A stretch of DNA of 64,000 nucleotides from Longimicrobium terrae (GCF_014202995.1 NZ_JACHIA010000003.1:310001-374000); one strand, 5' to 3'; positions 54,063 through 63,917 are shown, numbered from the stretch's first letter. Notes: generated from the sequence alone by a model not told the origin. Numbers and translations: made by a program.

Positions 54063-54542
54063 TCAGTGCAGTGGAGGTTGTGGCGGCGTTTGCCGTACGT
54101 ACCGGAACTCCACGCCCGCGGACATGAGGACCTCTTCCACCGACATGATGGGCAGCGTGGCCCGGAGTGGCACGAGAACGAACGTTTCCTGGTGCTGCCA
54201 TCCACCCCGGACCACGGTGGCGTAGACCATCGCCCCGGTCAGGTCCCCTCTGACCGAGTCGACGCGCACCATGGGATGGCCGGCCGCTACCTCCCCCATG
54301 CAAGGCCCCAGCATCAGTCTGCGAAGGCTCGCGCTTGCTGGCGACACGAACGCGGTATCCGTGATCTGGCCATCCACCCTGCAGCGGTCGAACTTGGAGA
54401 TCGTGTCCCCGAGTACCGAGGCCCGGTAGTTCATCGCCCCATGGATGGCACTGGTACGCCAGCTTTCCCATGGTTGGGCTTGAATGCTTTGCGCGATGAG
54501 CGTCGCAGCGAGTACGACCAGCCACATGGGGGTGGATCTCAT
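54063..54542 (-). CDS. Exported hypothetical protein
   Basis: 159 residues, ATG 54542. Signal peptide M-R-S-T-P-M-W-L-V-V-L-A-A-T-L-I with cleavage near I-Q-A-Q. The mature part holds two Cys (D-R-C-R-V, G-P-C-M-G-E) and a strand-rich C-terminal half, V-Y-A-T-V-V-R-G-G-W then T-F-V-L-V-P. The start overlaps the stop of the upstream lipoprotein gene (ATGA), so the two are co-translated and may act together on the cell surface. No family recognised. Confidence 0.7.
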   Translation of the reverse strand: MRSTPMWLVVLAATLIAQSIQAQPWESWRTSAIHGAMNYRASVLGDTISKFDRCRVDGQITDTAFVSPASASLRRLMLGPCMGEVAAGHPMVRVDSVRGDLTGAMVYATVVRGGWQHQETFVLVPLRATLPIMSVEEVLMSAGVEFRYVRQTPPQPPLH

Positions 54543-55618
54543 CTTGGAACGCACGAGTTGGGGCCTGGATTCAGCTGGTTGAACGGGGGGTCCGAATAAA
54601 GCTGAGCATCGAGCGTGTACCCCGCCGGGTGTTCTGCACCCGTATAGTGGGACCCCTCGTGAAGGGCGGTGTTTACCAATTCGCGGAGCGCGGTAATGTC
54701 CCCCATGGCTGCGGCGTCGAGAGCAGACGGATCGAAGTGGAGCTTTCGGTTATAGTATGACCCGTAGTGCGGTGGTTCACCGTCACTCGTCGAGCCGCTG
54801 TCAAACCTGCCCCGGAACACTGCGCCGGCGGACATGGCGGAACGGAAGGAAGCCGTCATCTCGGCACACGCGCGGGCGGCGGTTGAGTCGCTGAACTGCG
54901 TCCGCACCATGCCAAGGGCCGAGACCAGCGCCGCGGAATCAGCCCCGGTCAGCGGCTGCAGGCACTCTGGATGCCCTTTCGCAATACAATCGGCCATCGG
55001 GTCGCACCCTGTGGCGGGGTCGCACGTGGGATTGGCTGGATTACCCGGTTGCCAGTGCCAACCTCCACTCCCGCCGCACTCACCGAAGTAGTAGCACGCA
55101 GAGTAGTCCTCCTCCGGAGTTGTCGCCCCCTCGCAATCGCCATCGTAGTACGAACCTCCGTACTGGCACGTGGTCACTTCGACGGTTGGACAGCACTCAT
55201 TCGACATTGACCTGATTGCGTCGTCGGGCTTCTGCTGATGCTCCCGAAAGACATTGAACAGCCGGTCCACCCGTTTGCCGGCACGCTCGGTCGCAGGAAT
55301 CATGCATCGAGCCGAGATCACCAGTTCCTCTCCCGCGAATGCGCGATACCGGTACTCCCGAAGCATTCCCAGCGGGTGCAGTTCGGGAGCGGGAAGGTGG
55401 ATATGAGCCCGCCGCGTTCGGTACCCGCCAGCCGGATTCCTGATTTCAAAAGTACACCCGTACTCCGTTTCGCCAGGTGACCTGCCGCCGAGCGCCCTCT
55501 CGCCTGCTGAGTGCGACGCGTCAACCGCTGGTGCCGCTTCGGGTCCCGTGAGTCCGTCTGTGCACGCTACCAGGAGCCCGAGTCCCAGCGTAACGAGGAT
55601 CAGCCGTTCCAAGCGCAT
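54539..55618 (-). CDS. Lipoprotein with a HEGSH zinc-site motif
   Basis: 359 residues, ATG 55618 with GAGGAAG five bases upstream. The lipoprotein signal ends L-L-V-A-C with Cys19. The centre is rich in Cys, Gly and Tyr (C-Q-Y-G-G-S-Y-Y-D-G-D-C, Y-Y-F-G-E-C-G-G, C-D-P-A-T-G-C-D). Near residue 318 is L-H-E-G-S-H-Y-T-G, an HE-x-x-H site, so a membrane-anchored metallopeptidase is possible; an obvious third ligand is not certain. It is coupled to the exported protein gene downstream. Confidence 0.72.
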   Translation of the reverse strand: MRLERLILVTLGLGLLVACTDGLTGPEAAPAVDASHSAGERALGGRSPGETEYGCTFEIRNPAGGYRTRRAHIHLPAPELHPLGMLREYRYRAFAGEELVISARCMIPATERAGKRVDRLFNVFREHQQKPDDAIRSMSNECCPTVEVTTCQYGGSYYDGDCEGATTPEEDYSACYYFGECGGSGGWHWQPGNPANPTCDPATGCDPMADCIAKGHPECLQPLTGADSAALVSALGMVRTQFSDSTAARACAEMTASFRSAMSAGAVFRGRFDSGSTSDGEPPHYGSYYNRKLHFDPSALDAAAMGDITALRELVNTALHEGSHYTGAEHPAGYTLDAQLYSDPPFNQLNPGPNSCVPR

Positions 55619-56065
55619 GATTCTTCCTCTGTTTCCAAGTCCGAGGCGGACCATCAACTTTCTCGTGCTTTTGATTCAGCGCCTGGCATGCGCCATCGCA
55701 CGAGCGGAATCCAGCGGCAAGGCAAGAGTGAGCACGCTGCTCGACCGCGCGGGATTCCCTCTCATCCTGAGCCCAGAATACGAGCCACACGGGTTGGCGT
55801 AAAGAGGTCGGCCCATCGGGTGGTTTCCATCCCAACCGTGCACATCGCGTTGAACACGTACCGGCGGGTCTGACGTGCGGGTCTACCTGGGTACGAACTT
55901 GCGCCCGATGTGGTTCCTCACGCGCCGTTCAGATGAACTGGAGGTTGGCATTCAGCCTGCTGCGTGGGTGGGGGACGCAACCATGCTCGTTCTCACTCTC
56001 TCCCGCGACCTCCGCGTGAGACCAGAGGGGGCTGAACAGCACGACACCTGGAGACGCGAGCCGAC
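55619..56065. other. Intergenic region without a supported gene
   Basis: Lower in GC than average near 55620-55700. A 64-residue plus-strand frame (55875-56069) ends on the next gene's start but has no family signal and is not called. Confidence 0.45.
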
Positions 56066-56497
56066 GTGAGCACACAGGAACCGACGCAGAACCCGCTGCC
56101 CCGCGTGGGCGAGACGGCGCAGATGAGCCGCACGGTGACGGAAACGGACGTGGTGCTGTTCGCCGGGGTGACGGGCGACATGAACCCCGCGCACATGGAC
56201 GCGGTGGCGGCCGCGGCGGGCCCGTTCGGCGGGCGCGTCGCGCACGGTATGCTGACGGCGGGGCTGGTCTCGGCCGTGCTCGCCATGCGGCTTCCCGGGC
56301 CGGGCACCATCTACCTGACGCAGTCGCTCAGGTTCGTGCGGCCGGTGCGCATCGGCGACACGGTGACGGCGCGCGTGGAAGTGGTGGAGGTGATGGAACG
56401 CAGGCGGCGCGTGCGGCTGGCCACCACCGCCACCAACCAGGACGGCGAAACGGTGCTGGATGGCGAGGCCGTGGTGATGGTCCCCGCCGCGGGGTAA
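56066..56497 (+). CDS. MaoC-like (R)-specific enoyl-CoA hydratase
   Basis: 143 residues from GTG 56066. Hot-dog fold with the hydratase motif F-A-G-V-T-G-D-M-N-P-A-H-M-D near 32-45, where Asp and His form the catalytic pair, then V-A-H-G-M-L-T-A-G-L-V-S. Single-domain length matches PhaJ-type enzymes that hydrate trans-2-enoyl-CoA to the (R)-3-hydroxy form. No PHA or fatty-acid genes are nearby, so the pathway is open. Confidence 0.88.
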   Translation: MSTQEPTQNPLPRVGETAQMSRTVTETDVVLFAGVTGDMNPAHMDAVAAAAGPFGGRVAHGMLTAGLVSAVLAMRLPGPGTIYLTQSLRFVRPVRIGDTVTARVEVVEVMERRRRVRLATTATNQDGETVLDGEAVVMVPAAG

Positions 56498-56587
56498 AGT
56501 CACGCGTCGCCATCATCGTCTCCTGCCCGCCGATGACGCGAATCGGATGGCCGCGATCCACCGAGAGACGATCCACAGGCGCTGGTC

Positions 56588-56643
56588 GACGGATGTTGAT
56601 CGACGGATGTTGATCGACGGATGTTGATCGACGGATGTTGATC
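56588..56643. repeat. Tandem repeat, 4 copies of 14 bp
   Basis: Unit GACGGATGTTGATC in four perfect copies, with decayed relatives on both sides (56560-56790). The whole interval 56498-56892 is made of such GATC/GAC-rich sequence and has no gene. Confidence 0.9.
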
Positions 56644-56894
56644 TACGATGCTGATCCACATTATCGGCCAGCGGTGGTCGACAGACGCTGACCGACCGAC
56701 GCCGATCTACCGGGTCCGATCCGCCGCGCTGATGCCTGGCCCTGATGCACCGCGGTTGATCCACCGACGCTGGTCTACCTGATCGGCTGGGCGCTGATCG
56801 GATGATGGCGGACGGTCCCCGGCCGATCCGGAACGGCCGACGGATGACGCCGACGCGATCATCGCCACAATCAGATCCCGCCACTCCTATACGC

Positions 56895-56934
56895 GAAGCC
56901 CCGAACAGTGCTGCCTGCACGCCGTTCGGGGCTT
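56895..56934. terminator. Terminator-like stem related to repeat family A core
   Basis: GAAGCCCCGAAC / GTTCGGGGCTTT between the convergent MaoC and kinase genes. It carries the family A core stem but not its outer arms. Confidence 0.75.
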
Positions 56935-56974
56935 TCGATGTACGTCGTCCCGCCTGGATCCGCGCCGGAACGGG

Positions 56975-59900
56975 TCAGACCCGCGCCTCGCCCACGGCCC
57001 GCCCCAGCACCTCCGCCACGCGCTCCGCCAGTTCCGACGGCGAAAACGGCTTGGGGATGAGGTCCGCGTCGCGGCCCAGCCCCAGTTCCTCGATTGCCTC
57101 GCCCGGGTACCCGGACATGAACAGCACCCGCAGCCCCGGGTAGCGGTCCCCCAGCTGCCGCGCCACCAGCGACCCGCTCCCGCCCGGCATCACCACGTCC
57201 GTCAGCAGCAGGTCCAGCACCGGCTCGCGGGCGGCCACCTCCAGCGCCGCCGCGGCGGAGCGCGCCTCCAGCACCCGCATTCCGGCCCGCTCCAGCGCCC
57301 GGCGGGCCAGCGTGCGCACCGCGTCCTCGTCCTCCACGATCAGCACCGTGCCGCGCGAGCCCGTCATTTCCCGCGGCGCGGACGAGATCACGGCGCTTTC
57401 CTGCGGGGCGGGCTCGTCCACGCTGGGCAGCAGCACAACGAACCGGCTTCCCTCGCCGGGATCGCTCTCCGCCCAGACGTAGCCCTCGCTCTGTTTGATG
57501 ATGCCGTACACGGTGGAAAGCCCCAGCCCCGTTCCCTTGCCCGCCGGCTTGGTGGTGAAGAACGGTTCAAACAGGTGCTCCATCACCTGCGGGTCGATCC
57601 CCGATCCCGTGTCGCTCACCGACAGCCGCACGTACCGTCCCGGCGCCACGTACGGCGGCACGTGGTGCTTGGACATGTCCACGATCTGCTCGCCCGTGGC
57701 CACGGTGATCTGCCCGCCCTGCGGCGTGGCGTCGCGCGCGTTCACCACCAGGTTCACGATCACCTGCTCCATCTGCCCCGGGTCCGCGCGCACGCTGGGC
57801 ACGCGCGGCGCCAGCGCCACTACCAGATCCACGTCCGCCTCGATGAGGCGGGTGAGCATGCGCTGCATGTCGCGCACGGCGGCGTTGGGGTCCAGCACCC
57901 GCGGCTGCAGCACCTGCCGGCGCGAAAAGGCCAGCAGCTGCCGCGTCAGTTCCGCCGCGCGCACCGCGGCCCGGTCGATCTCGGCCACGTCCTCGCGCAG
58001 GATGTCGCCTTCCGGCAGGTCCGCCAGCAGCAGCGCCGCGTTGCCGCGGATGGCCGTGAGCAGGTTGTTGAAGTCGTGCGCCACCCCGCCGGCCAGCCGC
58101 CCCACCGCCTCCATCTTCTGCGCCGCGCGAAGCTGCTCCTCCAGCCGCCGCTGCCCGGTGATGTCGCGCGCCACCGTGGAGATGCCGGTAATCCGTCCTT
58201 CCGCGTCGGGAAATGGCGATACCGTAAGCGACACGCGCAGCACCCGGCCGTCCTTGCAGATGCGGTCCGTCTCATAGTGGTTCACCAGCTCGCCCTGCGC
58301 GGCGCGGGCGAGGATGGCCACCTCTTCCTCGTGCCGTTCCGGGGGCACCACGCGCAGAATGCTGGCGCCCACCATCTCCGCCTCGGACCATCCCAGCATC
58401 CGTTCAGCCGCGGGGTTCCAGCTCAGCACCGTGCCGTCCAGCGACTTGGAAACGATGGCGTCGCTCGTGGTACGAACGATTTCCGCCATCCGCAGCGCTT
58501 CCTCCTCCTGCCGCCGCCGGTCGGTGACGTCGCGCGAGGTGACGACGATGCCCAGCACCGCGGGATGTTCCAGCAGGCTGGTGATGACGGCCTCGTGCAC
58601 CTGCCACTTGCCTTCGCGGTTGCGGATGCGGTACTCCGCCGCGCAGGGCAGCCCGGGGTCGCCCGCGCACACGCGCAGCAGCTCGCGCATGGGCTCCACG
58701 TCGTCCGGGTGCAGCAGGCTGAGCGCGTCCACCCCCGTGACCCGCAGCGGGTCCCACCCCATCTGCGGCGCCACCGAGGGGCTGGTGTCGCGGATGGTGA
58801 AGTCTTCTTCCAGGACGGTGAAGATGTCGGTGGAGTGCTGGATGAGCGCGCGCAGGTACTGCTCGCTGTTGCGCAGCGCCGACTCGGCCTCGCGGCGCTC
58901 GGTGATGTCCTCCGCGATCCCCACCAGCCGCAGCACCCCGTCCGCGCCGCGGGCGGGAAACGAGCGGTCGCGGATCCACCGCATCTGCCCGTCCCCGCGG
59001 ACGATGCGGTACTCGCGCGTGGTTTCGCCCACCAGCCGTTCTTCGATGGGCCGGCCCACCTTGCGCCGGTCTTCGGGGTGGATCAGGGTGATGATGCGCG
59101 CGGGGTCGGCGATCATCTCGGCCGCGGGCAGTCCCAGGATGCGCTGCACGGCGGGGCTCACGTACAGCATTTCGCCCGTGGCCGAGGCGATCCAGAAGAT
59201 GTCGCGGACGTTGCTGGCGATGTCGCGGAAGCGGGCCTCCCCTTCGCGCACGGCCCGCAGTGCGTCGTGTGCCTCCGTCACGTCTTCCACCATTACGATC
59301 AGATATTGCAGCGTGCTCGCCGCGTCACGCACGGCGGAGGCGGTGAGCCGGGCCCACACCACGGACCCGTCCGGCCGCAGGTAGCGTTTTTCCAGCGTGT
59401 AGTGGTCCGCCTCGCCCCGTTTGACGGCGTTCAGCCGCTGCACGTTCTCGGCGCGGTCGGCGGGGTGCGTGAACTCGGCGAAGCTGGTGCCGCGCAGCCC
59501 GTCGCGGTCGCGCCCCAGCATGGCGGCCATGGCGGGGTTGCACTCCATCACCCGCATGTCGGGCGAGGTGACGCAGATGCCGATGGCGCTGTTCTGGAAC
59601 ATGGCGCGGAAGCGGGCCTCGCTTTCCCGCAGGGCATCCTCCGCGCGGCGGCGCTCGGTGACGTCGCGCTCGGCGGCGATCATCCCCACCAGCGCGCCCT
59701 CGTCGTCGCGCAGCGCCACCACCGTGGCATCGGCCAGCCCCGCCGTGCCATCCGGCCGGGTGTACGGCATTTCGCCCTGCCACCGGTCCGACGTGCTCAG
59801 CGCCTCCAGCAACGGCCCGGTCACGCGGTCCATCACCTCGGCGCCGTGCACCTCGGCCACCATGCGCCCCAGCATTTCGCTGCGCGAGCGGCCGAACAGG

Positions 59901-61075
59901 CTTTCGGCGGCGGGGTTCCAGTCGGCGATGCGCCCCTCGCGGTCGGCCAGATAGACGGCGTCGCTGATGGCCTGAAAGGTGAGGTCGCGGCTGCGGATGG
60001 ACTGCTCCAGCGCGCGCTGCTCCGTCACGTCCTGCAGGCGTGCCACCACGCGCCCGGGCGGCACGAAGCCCAGGGTGATGACGACGCGGGCGCGCGGGCC
60101 GGTGCCGCCGAAGCGGTATTCCGTTTCCCGCCGCATGGGTTCGCCGGTGGCGGCGCACTGGCGGATGGCGGCCGGGATCTGCGGGGCGTCGGCGAAGATG
60201 GCTTCGGCCGTTTCGCCCAGCATGGAGGCGCCGCCGTCGGGAAGGCGGGCCGCCTGGTTGACGGCCTCCAGCACCATCCCGCCCGGCTCCACGCGAAAGA
60301 CGTAGGCGGGAAGCGGATCCAGCTCAAACAGCGACAGCAGCCGCATGCGGGATTCGTCCGCGTCGCGCTCGGCGGCGCGGCGGCGGGTCACGTCGCGGAC
60401 AATGGCCTGGATCGTCCCGTCGGGGCGCACGCGGGCGCTGATCTCCACCTCCGCCGTGCCGCCGTCCACCCTGCGGATGGTGCGTTCGCCCAGCAGCGTT
60501 TCGCCCCGCGGAAGCTCGTCCAGCGAAAACGGGCGCGCGGCCAGTTCGTCCGCGTCCAGCAGGTCGGCCAGGGCAAGGCCGCGCAGGTCGCCGCCAAAGA
60601 TGTCCGCGGCCCGGGCGTTGAACTCGCTCACCCGGCCGCCGGCCATGACCACGATGCCCTCGGGTGCCTGGTCCATCAGTTCGCGGCGGGCCTCCTGCAG
60701 CGCCGCGTCGTCGGGCGCGTGCTGGACGGCGGCGCGCATGCGGCCGGGGCCGGCGGGCTCGCCCGTTTCGCGCAGGCGCACCAGGCGGCCGTCCGCGTGG
60801 CGGGCGGTGTACTGAATGGCGTACCCGGCGCCTTCCACGGCGGCACGCAGGCGCGCCCGGGCCAGGGCGGGCGCGGCGTGCGGATCCAGCCCCGCCTCCG
60901 CGGTCCACGCCCCGGCGTCGCGCCCCAGCACGGCTTCCACGCCGGGGCCCGCGCGCGTGACGCGCAGCACGCCGTCCGCCACCTCACCCTCCCAGACGAA
61001 CGCCCGCGCCGCGCCGGCCAGCAGGCGCTCGCGCGCCTCCGCGCCGTCCGGTCCCGCCCCGTGCTCATTCTGCAT
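56975..61075 (-). CDS. Hybrid histidine kinase with eight PAS-like segments and a C-terminal receiver
   Basis: 1366 residues, ATG 61075, no membrane segment. Eight successive PAS-like blocks occupy about 15-970; the last six have the usual F-R-x-M-F / W-N-P-A-A-E openings and D-V-T-E-R-R closings, and the first two are degenerate. Then HisKA with V-A-H-D-F-N-N near 990, HATPase with N box V-V-N-A-R-D-A and G box S-D-T-G-S-G-I-D, G-T-G-L-G-L-S, and a receiver (about 1235-1355) with V-E-D-E-D, phospho-acceptor L-T-D-V-V-M-P-G and Lys in I-P-K-P-F. It is divergent from a small receiver protein at 61470, a plausible relay partner. Confidence 0.94.
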   Translation of the reverse strand: MQNEHGAGPDGAEARERLLAGAARAFVWEGEVADGVLRVTRAGPGVEAVLGRDAGAWTAEAGLDPHAAPALARARLRAAVEGAGYAIQYTARHADGRLVRLRETGEPAGPGRMRAAVQHAPDDAALQEARRELMDQAPEGIVVMAGGRVSEFNARAADIFGGDLRGLALADLLDADELAARPFSLDELPRGETLLGERTIRRVDGGTAEVEISARVRPDGTIQAIVRDVTRRRAAERDADESRMRLLSLFELDPLPAYVFRVEPGGMVLEAVNQAARLPDGGASMLGETAEAIFADAPQIPAAIRQCAATGEPMRRETEYRFGGTGPRARVVITLGFVPPGRVVARLQDVTEQRALEQSIRSRDLTFQAISDAVYLADREGRIADWNPAAESLFGRSRSEMLGRMVAEVHGAEVMDRVTGPLLEALSTSDRWQGEMPYTRPDGTAGLADATVVALRDDEGALVGMIAAERDVTERRRAEDALRESEARFRAMFQNSAIGICVTSPDMRVMECNPAMAAMLGRDRDGLRGTSFAEFTHPADRAENVQRLNAVKRGEADHYTLEKRYLRPDGSVVWARLTASAVRDAASTLQYLIVMVEDVTEAHDALRAVREGEARFRDIASNVRDIFWIASATGEMLYVSPAVQRILGLPAAEMIADPARIITLIHPEDRRKVGRPIEERLVGETTREYRIVRGDGQMRWIRDRSFPARGADGVLRLVGIAEDITERREAESALRNSEQYLRALIQHSTDIFTVLEEDFTIRDTSPSVAPQMGWDPLRVTGVDALSLLHPDDVEPMRELLRVCAGDPGLPCAAEYRIRNREGKWQVHEAVITSLLEHPAVLGIVVTSRDVTDRRRQEEEALRMAEIVRTTSDAIVSKSLDGTVLSWNPAAERMLGWSEAEMVGASILRVVPPERHEEEVAILARAAQGELVNHYETDRICKDGRVLRVSLTVSPFPDAEGRITGISTVARDITGQRRLEEQLRAAQKMEAVGRLAGGVAHDFNNLLTAIRGNAALLLADLPEGDILREDVAEIDRAAVRAAELTRQLLAFSRRQVLQPRVLDPNAAVRDMQRMLTRLIEADVDLVVALAPRVPSVRADPGQMEQVIVNLVVNARDATPQGGQITVATGEQIVDMSKHHVPPYVAPGRYVRLSVSDTGSGIDPQVMEHLFEPFFTTKPAGKGTGLGLSTVYGIIKQSEGYVWAESDPGEGSRFVVLLPSVDEPAPQESAVISSAPREMTGSRGTVLIVEDEDAVRTLARRALERAGMRVLEARSAAAALEVAAREPVLDLLLTDVVMPGGSGSLVARQLGDRYPGLRVLFMSGYPGEAIEELGLGRDADLIPKPFSPSELAERVAEVLGRAVGEARV

Positions 61076-61469
61076 GTGTCTCCCGACGTGCGTGCACCGG
61101 CCCGTCCACCTCCGATTCGCACTCCGGAGAGATCGGCCAATCTAGCTGCTACATGACTGCACGTACAATCTGCATGCCTCCGCTTGCGGCACGGCTCGCG
61201 GAACCCCGCGGCGCGCTCCGGAGCCCGCCGTGACACCGTAGCACCTCCTCGTCCCACCTCCCCGGTCCACCGCGCGACGGCGTGATCCGTACGCCCGCCG
61301 GCCTCGTCCGGCCCGCGGAGGGCGCCGTCCGGAAGCGGACTTCGCGGTGTGGAACCAGCCCCGGCACCAGTGTTCACCAGCGTTTTCCGGCCGGGAACCG
61401 CGGGAGCGGCGGCACGCGGGTGGCATCGCCTCTCTGGCGCAAACGCAAACAAATCAGCATGCTTGTGTG
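61076..61469. other. Divergent intergenic region
   Basis: Promoter region for the hybrid kinase and the receiver protein; no clear -35/-10 pair could be chosen. No gene. Confidence 0.4.
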
Positions 61470-61913
61470 ATGCTGACCGGGAACAAGCGAACAACAAGGC
61501 TCGTGGAGCACGCGACGAACGATCCCCGGGCGGGGACGCTGGGCACCATCCTTGTGGTGGATGACGACGACGGGGTGCGGCGGGTGACCCGCCGTACCCT
61601 GGAGCGGCGCGGCTATCTGGTGGTGGAAGCCGCCAGCGGGCCGGAGGCGCTGGACGTGGCGTCGGAGTTCGACGGGCCCATCGATCTGGTCATCATGGAC
61701 ATCATGATGCCGGGGATGACGGGGAACCAGGCGTCGTACCATCTGGCGGAAATCCGTCCGGGAACGCCGCTTCTATGCGTGTCGGGGCGTCCGGACGCGT
61801 CGGAGGTGCGGTTCGGGGTGGCGGCGCGCGCGGCGTTCCTTCCCAAGCCCTTTACGCCGGACCAGCTGGCCAGCGCGGTGGAGAAGGTTCTGCAGGGCGA
61901 CACGGCGCCGTAG
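61470..61913 (+). CDS. Stand-alone receiver (CheY-like) protein
   Basis: 147 residues, ATG 61470. After a short basic N-terminus, the receiver domain runs from about 26: V-V-D-D-D-D-G-V acidic pocket, phospho-acceptor in [10 protein letters not shown] near 81, V-S-G-R position and Lys in L-P-K-P-F. There is no output domain, so it acts through protein contact. It is divergent from the hybrid kinase. The ribosome site is weak. Confidence 0.88.
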   Translation: MLTGNKRTTRLVEHATNDPRAGTLGTILVVDDDDGVRRVTRRTLERRGYLVVEAASGPEALDVASEFDGPIDLVIMDIMMPGMTGNQASYHLAEIRPGTPLLCVSGRPDASEVRFGVAARAAFLPKPFTPDQLASAVEKVLQGDTAP

Positions 61914-61978
61914 CCGCCGCGTTCTGCGGCGGACCGAGCATTTCGCGGCACCCGCACGGTTCCGCTGTGGTGACAGGG

Positions 61979-62009
61979 GGGCGCGCTCCGGAACGGGGCG
62001 CGCCCTTTG
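61979..62009 (+). terminator. Terminator of the receiver gene
   Basis: GGGCGCGC (61979-61986) / GCGCGCCC (61998-62005), then TTTGT. Confidence 0.75.
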
Positions 62010-62079
62010 TCGTGGGCGGCGGTTTTCGGCGGAGGCGGGGGGCGCATGCGGGAGGGGCGGTTCTGTCCCGCGGCGGGCG

Positions 62080-62352
62080 GCGAGGCCCCTTCCCCGGCCC
62101 CTCCCCGTGCAGACTGCCGGCCGAAGCAGAAACGCGGAGAGGGGAGAACGGCAACTCACCGCGTCGCTGATGGAGGAGGCGCGTGCGGAGAGGGCCCCCT
62201 CCCCCCAACCCCCTCCACCCGCTCCGCGGGAGAGGGGGAGCCGTTCGGCGCGGAGGCGGGTTCGGCTCGCGGCCGCGGGCTGTGGCCCTCACCCCGCGTG
62301 CTGCGCACGACGACCCTCTCCCACGAACGGATGTGGGAGAGGGAGCACACAC
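62080..62352. repeat. Cluster of intergenic repeats including family B, copy 2
   Basis: CCCCTCCCCGTGCAGACTGC...GGAGAGGGGAGAA (62090-62150) has a relative at 63842-63892. CCCTCCACCC-GCTCCGCGGGAGAGGG lies at 62205-62237. Family B lies at 62285-62350. Confidence 0.75.
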
Positions 62353-62375
62353 CAGAATCTTGCACACTCCAAACG

Positions 62376-62452
62376 TAGTTGAAGCCGCGAACCGGACGCG
62401 ACAGCGTCCGGTTCGGGGCTTGGCGCTGTTTGAGCGGCGGATTCATGCGCTC
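62376..62452. repeat. Intergenic repeat family A, copy 4
   Basis: AGTTGAAGCCGCGAACCGGA...TCCGGTTCGGGGCTTGGCGC followed by TTTGAGCGGCGGATTCATGC. Same orientation as copies 2 and 5. Confidence 0.75.
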
Positions 62453-62675
62453 AACGGAGTTCGCTCCCACGCCTGCACTGCGCCTCCCGCACCGAATCAT
62501 CCGCCTTGCCCCACCCTCCCCCATTCATTTCGGAGGAGCGCGGGCCGATGGGGCTGGCCGCAGAGAGCGACGCGGCAGTATCAGCGCCGCGGGCATCCGG
62601 AACCCCTGTTCCCGGCGGATGGCGGGATTTGCGGAACGGCGCCCGCCCTGATTTCACCCGCGGAACGCTTTCAGA

Positions 62676-63611
62676 ATGACCAGTCTGTGCCGGCTGCGCC
62701 CTCCTGGCGCGCCGACCCTCGTGAATGACCTTGCCGGCCCCGTGCTGCTGGACGACCGGCTGCGCGCGGTGCTTTCGCCGGACGCGCGGCTCCTTTCGCT
62801 GTACGATCGCGCCGTGTTCTGCGAGGGCCCCGTGTGGTGGCCCGCGCGCAACGTGCTGGTGTGGAGCGACATCGAAGGGCGCCGCGTAATGGCGTGGCAC
62901 CCCGACGGCTGCGTGAACGTGCTGATCGACGCCACGCCCTTCATCAACGGAAACGCGGTGGACCACGACGGCACGCTGCTGCACTGCGAGCACGGCCGCC
63001 GCGCCATCAGCTGGTGGCCGGGTACGGGGCCGCCGGTGATCATGGCCGCGCATTACGAGGGACGCCGCCTGAACTCGCCCAACGACCTGGTGGTGGCGCG
63101 CGACGGGGCGATCTGGTTCACCGATCCCACGTTCGGCATCCGCAATCCCGCGCAGGGCTGCCCGGCCGAGCCGGAGCTGCCGCACCGGAGCGTGTACCGC
63201 TACGACCGGCGTACCGAGACGCTGACCCGCATGGCCGACCTGGAGCAGCCGAACGGGCTGGCCTTTTCGCCGGACGGCGGCACGCTGTACGTGTCCGACA
63301 CCGCGGACGGAAGCGGCGGCCACACGCACGAGATCTACGCGTTCGACGTGGGCGCGGACGGCACGCTGAGCCGCAAGCGCATCTTTCGGGTGGTGGAGCC
63401 GGGCGTCCCCGACGGCTTCTGCGTGGATGCGCGGGGATGGATCTGGTCCAGCTCCGGCGATTCGGTGCAGGTGTTTTCGGCGGCGGGCGAGCCGCTCGGC
63501 AGGATTCCCACGCCGCACACCTGCTCCAACTGCGCGTTCGGCGGGGTGGATGGACGGCGCCTGTTCATCACCGGCGAGGAAAGCCTCTGGGCCATCGACC
63601 TGATCGGATGA
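62676..63611 (+). CDS. SMP-30/gluconolactonase-family protein
   Basis: 311 residues from ATG 62676; GTG 62721 is an in-frame alternative nearer the usual family start. A six-bladed propeller with metal-site residues in C-E-G-P-V-W-W, N-S-P-N-D-L-V-V and V-P-D-G-F-C-V-D, plus G-L-A-F-S-P-D and C-S-N-C-A-F-G-G. Such enzymes hydrolyse sugar lactones with a divalent metal. No signal peptide. No sugar genes are nearby, so substrate is open. Confidence 0.92.
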   Translation: MTSLCRLRPPGAPTLVNDLAGPVLLDDRLRAVLSPDARLLSLYDRAVFCEGPVWWPARNVLVWSDIEGRRVMAWHPDGCVNVLIDATPFINGNAVDHDGTLLHCEHGRRAISWWPGTGPPVIMAAHYEGRRLNSPNDLVVARDGAIWFTDPTFGIRNPAQGCPAEPELPHRSVYRYDRRTETLTRMADLEQPNGLAFSPDGGTLYVSDTADGSGGHTHEIYAFDVGADGTLSRKRIFRVVEPGVPDGFCVDARGWIWSSSGDSVQVFSAAGEPLGRIPTPHTCSNCAFGGVDGRRLFITGEESLWAIDLIG

Positions 63612-63729
63612 ACCGCGCGGAACGCGTGCGCGGAATCGGATGATCAGATGTCGGCGCCCGGTTGATGCTCTGGTCGGGTGGATGATCTGAGGCGGTTCGG
63701 CGCGGCACCGGCCGCCCGCCGGCTGGGAG

Positions 63730-63795
63730 CCCTCACCCCGCGTGCTGCGCACGACGACCCTCTCCCACGAACGGATGTGGGAGAGGGAGCACACC
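63730..63795. repeat. Intergenic repeat family B, copy 3
   Basis: CCTCACCCCGCGTGCTGCGC then ACGACGACCCTCTCCCACGA-ACGGATGTGGGAGAGGG, nearly identical to 62285-62350. Confidence 0.85.
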
Positions 63796-63917
63796 CCAGG
63801 AGCGTGCGTTCCGGATGGTTCGGCGCGTCCGACGCCATGAGGCCCCTCCCCCGGCCCCTCCCCGTGCAAACTGCCGCACGGAGAGGGGAGAATTCACGCC
63901 GTACTTCCGGCCGCGAT

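Noticed and set aside
55875-56069. 64-residue plus-strand frame abutting the MaoC gene
   Set aside because: No motif or ribosome site; overlap with the next start is the only support.
56588-56643. Possible CRISPR-like array
   Set aside because: Direct tandem units of 14 bp with no spacers and no cas genes.
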